Shown here: positions 36,298 to 45,345 of the stretch, piece after piece
How the letters are laid out: every line of letters begins with the position of its first letter
Position numbering within the stretch: position 1 is the stretch's first letter
Assembly (NCBI RefSeq): GCF_017052585.1
Contig: NZ_JAFFHZ010000001.1
Span: 4,154,001 to 4,218,000, forward strand
Length of the DNA stretch: 64,000 bases
Reading direction: 5' to 3'
From: Paenibacillus apiarius
GTDB taxonomy: Bacteria; Bacillota; Bacilli; Paenibacillales; Paenibacillaceae
Made by a program: the position numbers and the translations under genes
Notes under the pieces: generated by a model
Database searches by the model: none
Told to the model about the DNA's origin: nothing
Seen by the model: the letters and a program-made list of their open reading frames with translations, nothing else

Positions 36298-37404
36298 ATG
36301 CAAGAGGTCACAGGTTATTTCGCACAGTTGAATGGAACAAGCAAGGAAGCAGGCAAGCAGCAAGGCATGTTTGCCGTGGAACATCCGGCTTTTATGCCCA
36401 TGATAGCATTGCAGGAGCGCCTGCCGGAGCCGCGGCTGCGTGAGACGATTAAGCTACTGGACCAGTATTGCCCTGGCATCAATGACGAGATTCACGGCGC
36501 GGCCGAGGCGATAGGCCTGGATCCCGGGCGGATGGCCTATTATGCAGGGACGGACATTCAGGCAGGCTGCAGCCACTGCGCCGTGCTGCCGGGCAAAGCG
36601 GCGGACGGCCGGACTTATGTGCTGCGCAATTACGATTTGTCGCCGGAGCTTACGGATATGCGGCTTTGCTATACGGACATTGCAGGCCTATATCGACATA
36701 CGGGCTTCTCCGCATCGTTGTTCGGGCGCACCGAAGGTATGAACGAGCATGGCCTGTGCGTCACGTTCTCGGCTTGCGGACAGCCGGTCGGTGAAGTTCC
36801 GGGCATGCGGCCGGCGAAGGTGCGCGGATTGCAGTTCTGGGCAGTGGTGCGGACGGTCCTGGAGCGGTGCCGGAACACGGCGGAAGCGGTGGATGCGATT
36901 CGGGACATGCCGATTGCCTCGAACATGAACCTGATTATCGCAGATCCGTCAGGCGCGGCCGCGCTCATCGAGACGTTCGACGGCAAGCTGGCGGTGCATG
37001 GCGCGGACGGGGCCTCCAGTCAGCCGTATGTCACCGCGACGAATCATCCTTTGTTTGCGGAGATGGAACGGATCGAGCCGTGCAAGCTGAACCATTCGGT
37101 AATCCGCCACAGACTGTTGAATGATATGCTCGGGAAGCAGGAGCTGATCGGCAAGCAAGAATTGAAAGCGATGGTGGAGACGGAGTATCCGCACGGGCTG
37201 ACCGTGCACAATTATCGCCAATGGTTCGGCACGCTGCATTCGGTCCTCTTCGATCTGAAGGAGCGCTCGATGGACATTTGTTTCGGTTCGCCGCTTATGA
37301 ACCCGTGGTATACTTTACGGATGGGAGAATGCCTTCCTTTTGCCGAAGTGAATGTGCGGGTGGAGCATCGTGAGGCGGGTCCTGACTTCTGGAAGCTACT
37401 ATAA
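36298..37404 (+). CDS. C45-type N-terminal-nucleophile acyltransferase/amidohydrolase
   Basis: 368 residues, matching the acyl-CoA:6-aminopenicillanate acyltransferase (AAT) family. The autoproteolysis/nucleophile segment AGCSHCAVLPG places a Gly-Cys at about residue 91, followed by TYVLRNYDLSPEL; GMNEHGLCVTFSAC and VTATNHPLF are further family blocks. Such enzymes cleave themselves before Cys and act on linear amide C-N bonds. The substrate is unknown, and no penicillin pathway is present here. ATG 36298 has GAGGAGG upstream. An araC-type gene follows 21 bp downstream, probably cotranscribed. Confidence 0.85.
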   Translation: MQEVTGYFAQLNGTSKEAGKQQGMFAVEHPAFMPMIALQERLPEPRLRETIKLLDQYCPGINDEIHGAAEAIGLDPGRMAYYAGTDIQAGCSHCAVLPGKAADGRTYVLRNYDLSPELTDMRLCYTDIAGLYRHTGFSASLFGRTEGMNEHGLCVTFSACGQPVGEVPGMRPAKVRGLQFWAVVRTVLERCRNTAEAVDAIRDMPIASNMNLIIADPSGAAALIETFDGKLAVHGADGASSQPYVTATNHPLFAEMERIEPCKLNHSVIRHRLLNDMLGKQELIGKQELKAMVETEYPHGLTVHNYRQWFGTLHSVLFDLKERSMDICFGSPLMNPWYTLRMGECLPFAEVNVRVEHREAGPDFWKLL

Positions 37405-37425
37405 CGAATAAAAGGAGGCGCCGGA

Positions 37426-38301
37426 ATGGATCTGACCTTGATAGAAAGCGCCGTTCAGCATATAGAGACCCATTTGAAGCAGCCGCTGCTTGCGGAAGAC
37501 GTGTCCCGATCCGTACATGTTTCTTATTATCATTTTCATCGCATCTTTCATGCGATGACCGGAGAGACGATCGGGGACTATATTCGCAGGCGGCGGCTGA
37601 CCGAAGCGGCGCTGGAGCTATTGGCCGGGCAGCGGCCGATTCTGGACATCGCGCTTGACTATCAATTCGAATCGCAAGAGGCGTTCGGCAGGGCATTCAA
37701 AAAAGTGTTCGGACTCACCCCGAACGGCTTCCGCCGCAAAAGCGCCCGTCCTGTCGTCAACGAGAAGGGGGCGCTTGTCGGCCGCCGGCTGCAGCACCGC
37801 TTCGACAGCATCAGCATCGAACCGGATATTACAGAGCTGACAAGCGCGATTTTCCTCATCGGTTTGCAGGGGCGAACGAATTTGCGCGATAACCGCATTC
37901 CGCTGATGTGGTCCGAGCTGATTCAGCGCCGGCAGGAGTTGGCGGCCACAGGCGCAGGCGGCACCGCTTATGGCGTATGTCATACAATGGGCGGGATGCC
38001 AGTGCACGATTTGACGGAAGATACGGAGTTCACGCAATTCGTCGGCTTTGAAACCGCTGGATACGGCGATATTCCTTCCGGCATGTTGACGCACACCATT
38101 CCATGTGGAAAATATGCGGTATTTCGGCATCAAGGCCCGACTGCCTTGCTTAGGGAAAGTTATGAGTACATATGGGGAACATGGTTGTGCAGCACGTCAT
38201 ACGAGCTTGATGACCGTGATGATTTTGAGAGGTATGGCGACGACTTCTGCGGGACAGAGAACGAGCAATCCGTAATTTGGATTTATATTCCGGTGAGATA
38301 G
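37426..38301 (+). CDS. AraC family regulator with GyrI-like effector domain
   Basis: 291 residues. An AraC/XylS DNA-binding domain at the N-terminus (about 8-105: SVHVSYYHFHRIFHAMTGETIGDYIRRRR, then FESQEAFGRAFKKVFGLTPNGFR) is joined to a GyrI/SbmC-like effector-binding domain (about 130-291), as in Rob, MarA-like and SAV regulators that respond to lipophilic compounds. It ends with the acidic stretch before SVIWIYIPV typical of that fold. AAAGGAGG precedes ATG 37426. It is probably in one transcript with the C45 enzyme gene. Confidence 0.9.
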   Translation: MDLTLIESAVQHIETHLKQPLLAEDVSRSVHVSYYHFHRIFHAMTGETIGDYIRRRRLTEAALELLAGQRPILDIALDYQFESQEAFGRAFKKVFGLTPNGFRRKSARPVVNEKGALVGRRLQHRFDSISIEPDITELTSAIFLIGLQGRTNLRDNRIPLMWSELIQRRQELAATGAGGTAYGVCHTMGGMPVHDLTEDTEFTQFVGFETAGYGDIPSGMLTHTIPCGKYAVFRHQGPTALLRESYEYIWGTWLCSTSYELDDRDDFERYGDDFCGTENEQSVIWIYIPVR

Positions 38302-38369
38302 AGGTAGTTCGATTCAACTATGTCATGTCATCGACATAACGTGCATATGAACAATGTTAAACCTGGCCA

Positions 38370-38636
38370 TTGGGAACCGGGGACATTCTGGAACGCGCCG
38401 GACGGCTGGCGGAACGATTCGGCAGAGTGACGGAGCAGAAGCTCGCGGCCACCCTAGGATTCATTACGGGAGGGATTACCCCGCTTGATAAGGAAGGGAA
38501 ACGTGTGTGGCCCGCAGTGGGAGATGAAGCAACCTTTGTATTGGCAGAAGCAAGCTGCGCGGCTGAAGCGGTGGCCCGAAGGGCGGCCCGGAAGGCGGTG
38601 CTGTTCCGAGGGGGAATTGCGGCAGGCACATTGTAA
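38370..38636 (+). CDS. Possible 88-codon frame or gene remnant
   Basis: An open frame from TTG 38370 with coding-like third positions (LAERFGRVTEQKLAATLGF, GDEATFVLAEASCAAEAVARR). There is no ribosome site and no recognised family. The in-frame stop just upstream and the abrupt start suggest the tail of a lost gene rather than an intact one. The rest of 38302-38729 shows only a short hairpin at 38673-38696. Confidence 0.25.
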   Translation: MGTGDILERAGRLAERFGRVTEQKLAATLGFITGGITPLDKEGKRVWPAVGDEATFVLAEASCAAEAVARRAARKAVLFRGGIAAGTL

Positions 38637-38672
38637 TTCTGTGTGCTGACCGGCCGAAAAGAAGCAGCCTCC

Positions 38673-38696
38673 ACCCAAGCTCAATGCTTGGGTGAA
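38673..38696 (-). terminator. Hairpin downstream of the TPM-domain gene
   Basis: ACCCAAGC / GCTTGGGT arms around TCAAT, 34 bp past the stop of the minus-strand TPM gene. The T-rich tail on that strand is weak (CTTCTTTTC). Confidence 0.5.
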
Positions 38697-38729
38697 GGCT
38701 GGTGGGTGTCATTCCGATTTGGAGCAATG

Positions 38730-41315
38730 CTACCAGTTCGAACCGCCGGATGAATTGTTGTTCTTGTTGCTCCAATTGGAGCCGCTGGAAGAGTTGCTGC
38801 TATCGCCCCAGCTGGAGCCGCCGGAAGAATTGCTGCCACCGATCCAACTGGAGCCGCTTGAAGACTGGTTGTTGCGTTGTTGCGCTTGACGTTCCCGTTC
38901 TCGTTCCCGTCGTTCGGCTTCGCGGCGCCTCTCTTCCTGTCGGCGTTCCTCGCGGATGACCTCATCGTATGCCCGGTCCATCGCCGTGATGATGCCAGCC
39001 AATGTGGCGGCGCTCCGGGCAGCTTGATCGTAGGCGCCTAGCCGCATAAGATGACTGATTTCGTTGTTCACGCTGGAATATTGCGACTGATACGGAGACA
39101 CGTTTATTTTGCGTCTGACCCGCGAATGGACGGAATGGTAGCGGCTTTCCAATCTATCGATTTCGCGCTCGGCGTTCCGCTTTTGAACGGCTGCCCGTTC
39201 GATTTCCCCTAAATATTGCTCCGCCTCGGCCACGAACTGATTGCTGACTTCGGCCAAGAGAACAAGATCGTATGGCTCGTCGGCGAACAGCTGCTGCAAG
39301 CCGGATTGCAATTTCGCCAAGCTGTTTTCCTGACGGCTCCACACATGCACAAGTCTGTGCCGGGATATCGCCTGCCGCCCTTTGGCATATGCGGTTTCAG
39401 CCGCAGCCTGCTTCCGTCTTGCTTCCTCCAGCATGCTATCGAGCTTGCGTACCAGCTGAGCGTAATGCTCGGCCCGTTCATCCAGTTCCGCTAGCGTATG
39501 AAGCATCTGGTCAAGATCTTTCCGCGCCATTTCATATTCTTGAACTTCCTCATCGCACCAGTGCTGTACTTGACGCAGCGACTCTGCGATATCTGCTGTG
39601 TACGGCACCTGATCCCGATAGTCATGCCATGCCTGTTCCCAATGCTTCGTCCGGTACATCCGCCGGACCTGTTCGGTCAGACCTTGAAGCTGTTCGTCCT
39701 GCTGGGGATAGCCGGCAAGCTTCGATACGATTAAAGCGATATCGCTCGCATTTTTGATTTTCAAATCCGCCTGCCGTTGCGTCATTTGGACGGCTTCGAT
39801 TAGAAGCTGGCGCATGAGTTCCACCTGTCGCGCGACTTCAGGCATTTCCCCCTGCTGCAGGCAGGCGAGCATTTGTTCATTTGCTTGGCGCGCCTGCTCG
39901 ACATGGCCGTACGGATCGATTCGAACGAGCTTGAGGCGATGTTCCTGTATAATTTGTTCGAAGTGTTGCCTGCATGCTCCCATTTCGTTCGGAAAGCTCC
40001 GGTATAAATCGGCAAACGAAGAAATGGAGGTGACATCCTGTTCCAGCCGCAGCAGCGTTTCATTGGCATGGTTGACCCGATGCTCGGCGCCGAGCGGATC
40101 GAAGATTTCCAGCTGCTTGCTTTTTCCAAGCTCGGCTTCGATCGCATCCTGACGGATTGCAAGCCCCACGAGCGGCCAGCCGCGGTTCGCTTGTTCTGCG
40201 GCCAACGCCGTCTTTAGCGTGTCCAAGCGGCTGTCCGCATCGGCAATCGTCTGCTTCAACGTGCGATCCACCTCTTCGATGTGAGCGACCTGCTGCGCGA
40301 GCTCCGTTGCCTGCCCTGACATTTCGGCAATCTCGGTCAGAGCGCACTTAAGCCGCTTGCGCAGGCGCGGCAGCAGCCATTCCCTCATTTGGATGCGCAG
40401 GAACGATTGCTCCAATCCATTGAGCCGAACCAGCATATTCGACAGTTGATGATCGATGGACTTGGCTGTTTGCAGCGTTTCACCTTGAGACAGGCCGACA
40501 AAAGGCTGAATGCCTTCCATTCCATGATTGGCTTGAACCATTAGCTTCGGAAGCTTCTTGCGTATCCCGCGCAGGCGCAGCGCCTGAAATCCGATTTCAG
40601 CCAGAGCCGCTAGCAGAAGCAGGGTGACGGCAACTGCAATGACCAAGCTCCAATTGATTTTGGCGTTAACGGCAAGTTCGGGCTTCACTTGTTTATCTGA
40701 TGAAGGCGACGCATGCTCCGTTGAATGCTGCTGCACCGAAGATTCATCCTGTACCGCCGGCGCCTTGTCGTTCGCGCTTGGCTTGGCCTCTGTTCCTGTT
40801 TCGCTCGCAACGGGTTCCACAGGCTTCAACGCGTGGGTTGCCTTCATCAGTTGAATTGATGCTTTTGCGAAATTGCCTTCTTTGGCATGAGGGATGAAGT
40901 TCGCATCGACAAATTCTGTCAGCTTCTGATCCGTCTTTCCGTCGCCATTCAAGTCATTCGGAAGCGCATCGATCTTTTCTTGCAGCATGGCGTTGTTGAA
41001 GTTCATTTCAATGCGGCGGTCTTCCTTGGACAAGAGAAGCAGTATGTCGTCCGTGCCAAGGCCCCATTTCGTGTAGACATCTGTCGCATATGAAGCGGGA
41101 TCCGCTCCGCCCAGATTGGCAATTGTCAGCACATAGAAGGTGTACAGCTTGCCTTGGGCCGCCTTTTCAATTTGGGGTAGCGCTTCTTTGGAAAGCATTT
41201 TGGCCGTATCCTGTATGAGCCCCTTTTTGGCAGGGATGTTGGCTGCCGCGATGATGCTTGGAAAGGCGAGACACATCACAATCATAAGCAGGAATAGGCG
41301 TTGCGCATGTTTCAC
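38730..41315 (-). CDS. TPM-domain membrane protein with coiled coil and S/G/N/W-rich tail
   Basis: 861 residues from GTG 41315, preceded by GGAGGG; the frame stays open upstream but the signal peptide (KHAQRLFLLMIVMCLAFPSI) starts here. Order: signal peptide; TPM/TLP18.3-type domain (about 25-160, containing LSKEALPQIEKAAQGK and TKWGLGTDDILLLLSKEDRR); a linker; one TM helix (about 215-240); long predicted coiled coils (about 270-800); a tail of about 45 residues repeating S-S-G-x-x-W and N-rich units. TPM domains occur in photosystem repair and envelope proteins. The role here is unknown. It may be a cell-envelope stress or scaffold protein. Confidence 0.75.
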   Translation of the reverse strand: MKHAQRLFLLMIVMCLAFPSIIAAANIPAKKGLIQDTAKMLSKEALPQIEKAAQGKLYTFYVLTIANLGGADPASYATDVYTKWGLGTDDILLLLSKEDRRIEMNFNNAMLQEKIDALPNDLNGDGKTDQKLTEFVDANFIPHAKEGNFAKASIQLMKATHALKPVEPVASETGTEAKPSANDKAPAVQDESSVQQHSTEHASPSSDKQVKPELAVNAKINWSLVIAVAVTLLLLAALAEIGFQALRLRGIRKKLPKLMVQANHGMEGIQPFVGLSQGETLQTAKSIDHQLSNMLVRLNGLEQSFLRIQMREWLLPRLRKRLKCALTEIAEMSGQATELAQQVAHIEEVDRTLKQTIADADSRLDTLKTALAAEQANRGWPLVGLAIRQDAIEAELGKSKQLEIFDPLGAEHRVNHANETLLRLEQDVTSISSFADLYRSFPNEMGACRQHFEQIIQEHRLKLVRIDPYGHVEQARQANEQMLACLQQGEMPEVARQVELMRQLLIEAVQMTQRQADLKIKNASDIALIVSKLAGYPQQDEQLQGLTEQVRRMYRTKHWEQAWHDYRDQVPYTADIAESLRQVQHWCDEEVQEYEMARKDLDQMLHTLAELDERAEHYAQLVRKLDSMLEEARRKQAAAETAYAKGRQAISRHRLVHVWSRQENSLAKLQSGLQQLFADEPYDLVLLAEVSNQFVAEAEQYLGEIERAAVQKRNAEREIDRLESRYHSVHSRVRRKINVSPYQSQYSSVNNEISHLMRLGAYDQAARSAATLAGIITAMDRAYDEVIREERRQEERRREAERRERERERQAQQRNNQSSSGSSWIGGSNSSGGSSWGDSSNSSSGSNWSNKNNNSSGGSNW

Positions 41316-41585
41316 AATCAACCCTCCAGTTATCCAGTTATATCGTGCAAAATGGAATGCAGTATGATACCAGTTTAACGAATTTACGGATATCGTCGAA
41401 TGAAAGTTCCTGTTTTTCGCAAAATGACACAAATATATTGGAGGGCAAATTCATCAGATGAGATCAGAACGGGCTCGTCGAGGGAGCGTACCGTGTAGAT
41501 TTTGGATAATTAGGGGAATACAATAGAAAAGAACAACTTGTATATTTGACATTCACGACAGATATGGGATGTGTTGGAGTTGAGC

Positions 41586-41780
41586 ATGGCGGAGGTGTAC
41601 AAAAAAATACGGCGCGGCGAAACGTTTAAAACGATATCGGATCTAGACTTCGCTCGTCTGAACATTAAAAATCCTGCCGAATTGGCCGCAAATTCGCCGG
41701 TTATGCAGCAAGTGATCGCCAAACAGTGGAACCGAGTTCAAATGACCGGCAGCAAAGAAGCGAACAAAACCCGCCAATAA
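41586..41780 (+). CDS. 64-residue hypothetical protein
   Basis: Starts MAEVYKKIRRGETFKTISDL. Small, basic, mostly alpha-helical, no membrane segment. GGAG lies 8 bp before ATG 41586. Its stop is inside a hairpin shared with the convergent 59-codon gene. Not recognised. Confidence 0.5.
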   Translation: MAEVYKKIRRGETFKTISDLDFARLNIKNPAELAANSPVMQQVIAKQWNRVQMTGSKEANKTRQ

Positions 41781-41789
41781 TGGCGGGTT
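41768..41789. terminator. Shared hairpin between two small convergent genes
   Basis: AACCCGCCA-ATAA-TGGCGGGTT: 9-bp perfect stem, 4-nt loop. T content follows on the plus side (TTGCTT), A-rich on the other. Confidence 0.65.
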
Positions 41790-41791
41790 GC

Positions 41792-41971
41792 TTATCTAAT
41801 GGCTTTTAAAATACGAATCACGCTCGGATCATCCTTCGGGACTTCGACCATGCGGACGATATTGCCGCTTACGGAATGGTTTCCAGCGTTCGCTTTGGCC
41901 TTATTCAAGTTCTCTAATGCTCGCTTGTAGACATCCTGTCTATTAATAGGAGAAGCTGTTCGTTGAATCAT
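41792..41971 (-). CDS. 59-residue hypothetical protein
   Basis: Minus-strand frame starting MIQRTASPINRQDVYKRALE, with a middle segment of small residues (KANAGNHSVSGNIVRMVEVP) and ending LKAIR. ATG 41971 follows TAAGGAGTGATGGAAG, a strong ribosome site, and the convergent hairpin fits its end, supporting a real gene. Not recognised. Confidence 0.55.
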   Translation of the reverse strand: MIQRTASPINRQDVYKRALENLNKAKANAGNHSVSGNIVRMVEVPKDDPSVIRILKAIR

Positions 41972-42017
41972 CTTCCATCACTCCTTACCTCCATTATAAT
42001 CAGATGACAAAATCTGG

Positions 42018-42980
42018 TCAATGCGCTTGCGGAGGCTGGGATGCGGGTGTCGTTACCAACACCATGAATTCGATGCTTTCCACGTATGTATCGATCGTGC
42101 TGTGCAAAAGCTGGAGCAGATGCCGATCGAAAATATCAAACTGGGTGGAATGACTGCTGATAACGGTGACGAGGCGATCTTGCCTGTACGGATAGGAGTA
42201 TACCAAGTAGTTTTTCCGGAGTAAATTGTCATTGTCTGTTTTGTTGCGGATAACGGCCTGCCTCTCCTCTGCGGATTGCTCCGCCAATTCTTTCATTTCA
42301 TGAGGAAGGTCCTGCACATATAGTTGGAACGAAAACCCGGTGTTGAACACTTTCAGATATCCCGCTTGAATTTCCTCAAGAAAATAAGTGAGCACCTCGT
42401 AGTAGTTGATCGTGTTGTTGTGCAAAAAGCCCCATGTTTTTGCTTTCGCGTCATCGCTGCAAAGGTAGGACATCAGGTTCGCTTTGGTTGCGTTGATAAC
42501 GGCCAAATCGACCGCGGCGTTTTCCTTCCGATCGACTTCGAATTCGAGCTGGAACAGCTTAAATTTCTTCAGTCTTAAAAAAGCTACGGGAACGATAAGA
42601 AAGAGCAGCATCCATACCATTAAATAAAAGACCGTCCGGAATATGATCTGATTGATGCCGGAGGATACGATTGGTTTGACGACGATGTTCAGCCAGGTTT
42701 CATTACCCGCTGCTGCCGCGGGCTGCGGGGAAGGGGACTTTCCGGCAGATGCTGTGCCAGTCCGCGGCGGTTCGGAGGCGGAAATGGACGGTTTGCTGTC
42801 TTGTTGAGGACTGTGGAACCCGAGCCGGACGAACGAAACGAACGCCCATCCCAATATGAATGCGATTCCGATCCCGTACAGATAAGGTGCAAGTGTGTTC
42901 AACCATTGCCATACCGAAGGCTTCGGTTCCTCGCTCATCGCTGGTTCCATCGCTCCTTTCAACAAGAGTATAATATTCAT
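42018..42980 (-). CDS. Hypothetical two-to-three-helix membrane protein
   Basis: Up to 320 residues: a hydrophobic helix at about 32-52, a Pro/Ser/Ala-rich linker (about 57-95), a second hydrophobic region (about 112-140), then a cytosolic domain of about 175 residues (…YEVLTYFLEEIQAGYLKVFN…, …HSTIDTYVESIEFMVLV…). I do not recognise a family. Start is uncertain: ATG at 42980, 42950 or 42938, with AAAGGAG placed between the last two. The Pro-rich linker between helices suggests an envelope-sensing protein, but that is only an impression. Confidence 0.6.
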   Translation of the reverse strand: MNIILLLKGAMEPAMSEEPKPSVWQWLNTLAPYLYGIGIAFILGWAFVSFVRLGFHSPQQDSKPSISASEPPRTGTASAGKSPSPQPAAAAGNETWLNIVVKPIVSSGINQIIFRTVFYLMVWMLLFLIVPVAFLRLKKFKLFQLEFEVDRKENAAVDLAVINATKANLMSYLCSDDAKAKTWGFLHNNTINYYEVLTYFLEEIQAGYLKVFNTGFSFQLYVQDLPHEMKELAEQSAEERQAVIRNKTDNDNLLRKNYLVYSYPYRQDRLVTVISSHSTQFDIFDRHLLQLLHSTIDTYVESIEFMVLVTTPASQPPQAH

Positions 42981-43142
42981 CTCCCAATGAAATACGCCTA
43001 GTTAGCATATCCTATTCTAAATCCAATGTGGAAATTCCTTCTATTTAAAACCAGCCTGTAAAATCGCACTTGGTCCTCCTTTTGATAATTACCTTAGGTT
43101 GTCCTGTCCGCACATGTTCTCGTTGCTTGATGGAGCGTCCCC

Positions 43143-43324
43143 AACTGCAAATATACATTTCCCGATGCCTCTTTTTGTGTCTTTCGTTACGTTAGACTGC
43201 AAAAGTGTATTTCATTTTTCTGGGATCGCACAGAAAATGGCAATTGGCTCGTTTTGAACTGTACAATTGCAGTTAAAACGCCGAAAAGGGCTGGATTTCG
43301 CAAAACTACTGCACATTTGCAGTT
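43143..43324. repeat. Short element bounded by 10-bp inverted repeats, intergenic
   Basis: AACTGCAAAT (43143-43152) and ATTTGCAGTT (43315-43324) bound 182 bp with further internal copies of TGCAAA/TTGCAG words (43196, 43266, 43331). This resembles a miniature inverted-repeat element or a degenerate intergenic repeat family. No target duplication is evident. The rest of 43016-43480 shows no gene. Confidence 0.4.
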
Positions 43325-43480
43325 CGCAGTTTGCAGTTCGTCGGTCCCTCATCTGAAAAGCAGTCAGTCAGCATGTGGCATCAGAGACTGAAATCTATTG
43401 GATACGCTGCCCTTATCAATTTGACTTTTCGAACACTCTACCCTTCGCTCAGCTGCAACCATTCCCCCTGTCTCTTGGTG

Positions 43481-44938
43481 CTAAACGGGTGTGTTCTGCT
43501 GGCTCTTGGTTGCTTTCAGCGACAGGGATGGCTGCAGATCGGAATGTATGCCTCCTGACAAGTCCAGCGTTAACGTGTTTTCATGAAATTGACAAACAAG
43601 TTGTTGACAGAACGGAGCCGCCAGCAATCTGAAGGTGAATACAAAGGTCGCGCCATCTTGCCACGCGCCGCTGGCAGCCACGTAATGCCGAGTGCCTTGC
43701 TCCGTCATTGGGCCTTCCAACCAAGTGCCGAGTCCGCAATTCAACTGGTTCTTCACGCCATTTTGATGCCAGGCAATAACGGCTGTATTCTCTTCAGAAA
43801 AATCGAACTGAATCGAATCCAACAGCATTTCGTTATCCTCGAAAACATAGAGAGCGCCGGATACAGCTGCTGACAGTTCGGACCTGCGGCTCGGCGCATG
43901 CGGAGGAATGGCGAGCGTCGATAGCTTGACAGACAATGCCTGCCGCTCCTTAACGTCAGCCTGCATCGCTCCTTCTCTGCATGCGGGAAGCAGGTGGTCC
44001 CAGACTTGATTCAAGACGGCTTGCATATCACTTAGACCGCTTGTAATGGCAATTACGGCATCTTGCTCGGGCATGACGATGACGAACTGTCCGTATGCGC
44101 CATCCCCGCGATATGCATCATGCCTGCAGCGCCAGAATTGATACCCGTATCCTTGCGTCCAGTCACTGTCTGCGCTTTGACCGTTCGAAATGTGGCGGGA
44201 AGTGGCTTGTTGAATCCAAGCTGCCGGAATGATTGGACGCCCGTTCCATAGCCCTTGCCGCAAATACAATTGACCGAACTTGGCAACGTCCTCCGTGGTC
44301 AGGCTCAAGCCCCAGCCGCCTGTGTTGATGCCGAGCGGACAAGTCTCCCACGCAACGCCGGCAATCCCGAGCGGTTCGAATAAGCGGGGCTGCAAATAGT
44401 CGACCAACGTCTGACCCGTGCGTTTCTGCATGATGGCAGATAACATGTAAGTAGCATCGCTGCTATATAGGAACTGAGTGCCCGGCGTATGAGATAACGT
44501 GCTGTCAAAATATGCTTTGACCCAGTTTCCGTCTTTAGAGCTCCTTATATTGGGCGCATTATTCGCGTCATGGCCCGTGGACATCGTCAACAAATGACGC
44601 ACCTGCAGCTTTCGGAAATGTTCCTCCACCTTAGGAGTTACTTCTTCCGGAAAAAACGAAATAACCGGTTCCTCCACAGAGAACAGACCTTCCTCCACCG
44701 CGAAGCCAACTGCCGTTGAAGTAAAGCTTTTGCTCAACGAGAACAAGGCGTGCGGCTGATTCGCGGCGTAAGGCGCCCACCAACCTTCCGCCACGACATG
44801 ACCACGGCACAGGAACATGAAGCTATGCAGTTCCAATTGCCGTTGTTCTATATGTTCGATGAATGAATGGATGGCCTTCGACGATATACCTTGCTCTTCC
44901 GGATTGCTACGGGGCAAACGGTGCTGGGCAGCAAGCAT
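43481..44938 (-). CDS. Serine beta-lactamase-like (class C/AmpC fold) hydrolase
   Basis: 485 residues, no signal peptide, so probably cytosolic. The catalytic SxxK is SLSK in HALFSLSKSFTSTAVGFAVEEG, and the second motif position reads YSSDATYMLSAI. The beta-lactamase-family segment ends near residue 350; a further ~130-residue C-terminal domain (DUF-like beta domain) follows. Family members include esterases and D-amino-acid amidases as well as beta-lactamases, so the substrate is open. GAGGAGG precedes ATG 44938. Monocistronic. Confidence 0.88.
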   Translation of the reverse strand: MLAAQHRLPRSNPEEQGISSKAIHSFIEHIEQRQLELHSFMFLCRGHVVAEGWWAPYAANQPHALFSLSKSFTSTAVGFAVEEGLFSVEEPVISFFPEEVTPKVEEHFRKLQVRHLLTMSTGHDANNAPNIRSSKDGNWVKAYFDSTLSHTPGTQFLYSSDATYMLSAIMQKRTGQTLVDYLQPRLFEPLGIAGVAWETCPLGINTGGWGLSLTTEDVAKFGQLYLRQGLWNGRPIIPAAWIQQATSRHISNGQSADSDWTQGYGYQFWRCRHDAYRGDGAYGQFVIVMPEQDAVIAITSGLSDMQAVLNQVWDHLLPACREGAMQADVKERQALSVKLSTLAIPPHAPSRRSELSAAVSGALYVFEDNEMLLDSIQFDFSEENTAVIAWHQNGVKNQLNCGLGTWLEGPMTEQGTRHYVAASGAWQDGATFVFTFRLLAAPFCQQLVCQFHENTLTLDLSGGIHSDLQPSLSLKATKSQQNTPV

Positions 44939-45345
44939 GACATTTCCTCCTCGGGTTATCTATTTTTGTTCTGATTATCCCATGTATTTCCTATTTTAGG
45001 TTAAGCCCAGTATAAGTCTCACAGGATGGATGTTCAATCATCATTTGTAGAGACAGAGTCGCTTTGCTGTTGAACGCGAAAAGGACGTCCCAAATGATGC
45101 ACAATGTTAGATGTTAAAAATAATTCTTTTTGGGTACATGAAACGACGAATCGGGTATGGAGCCCTGTTGGTGTCCGCAGTATACTTTTGGAAAAAGATA
45201 AGCGCTCGGCAGCATCTTTAATAAGCGGGCAGATTTAATGCATGCAGTTGCCTGCCATTATCTGCTGCAGGGTGCGGATCTATCTGCCGATCGCGATGGC
45301 TTTATTGTCAGCGAGCTTATTTAATATATCGCGGGAGGAATGGAG
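44939..45345 (+). other. Gene-poor stretch with a possible short remnant
   Basis: No intact gene. A short coding-like frame near 45240-45324 (MHAVACHYLLQGADL… to …SELI, then stop) runs just ahead of the luciferase pseudogene, without a ribosome site, and may be debris of a deleted neighbour. Confidence 0.3.
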
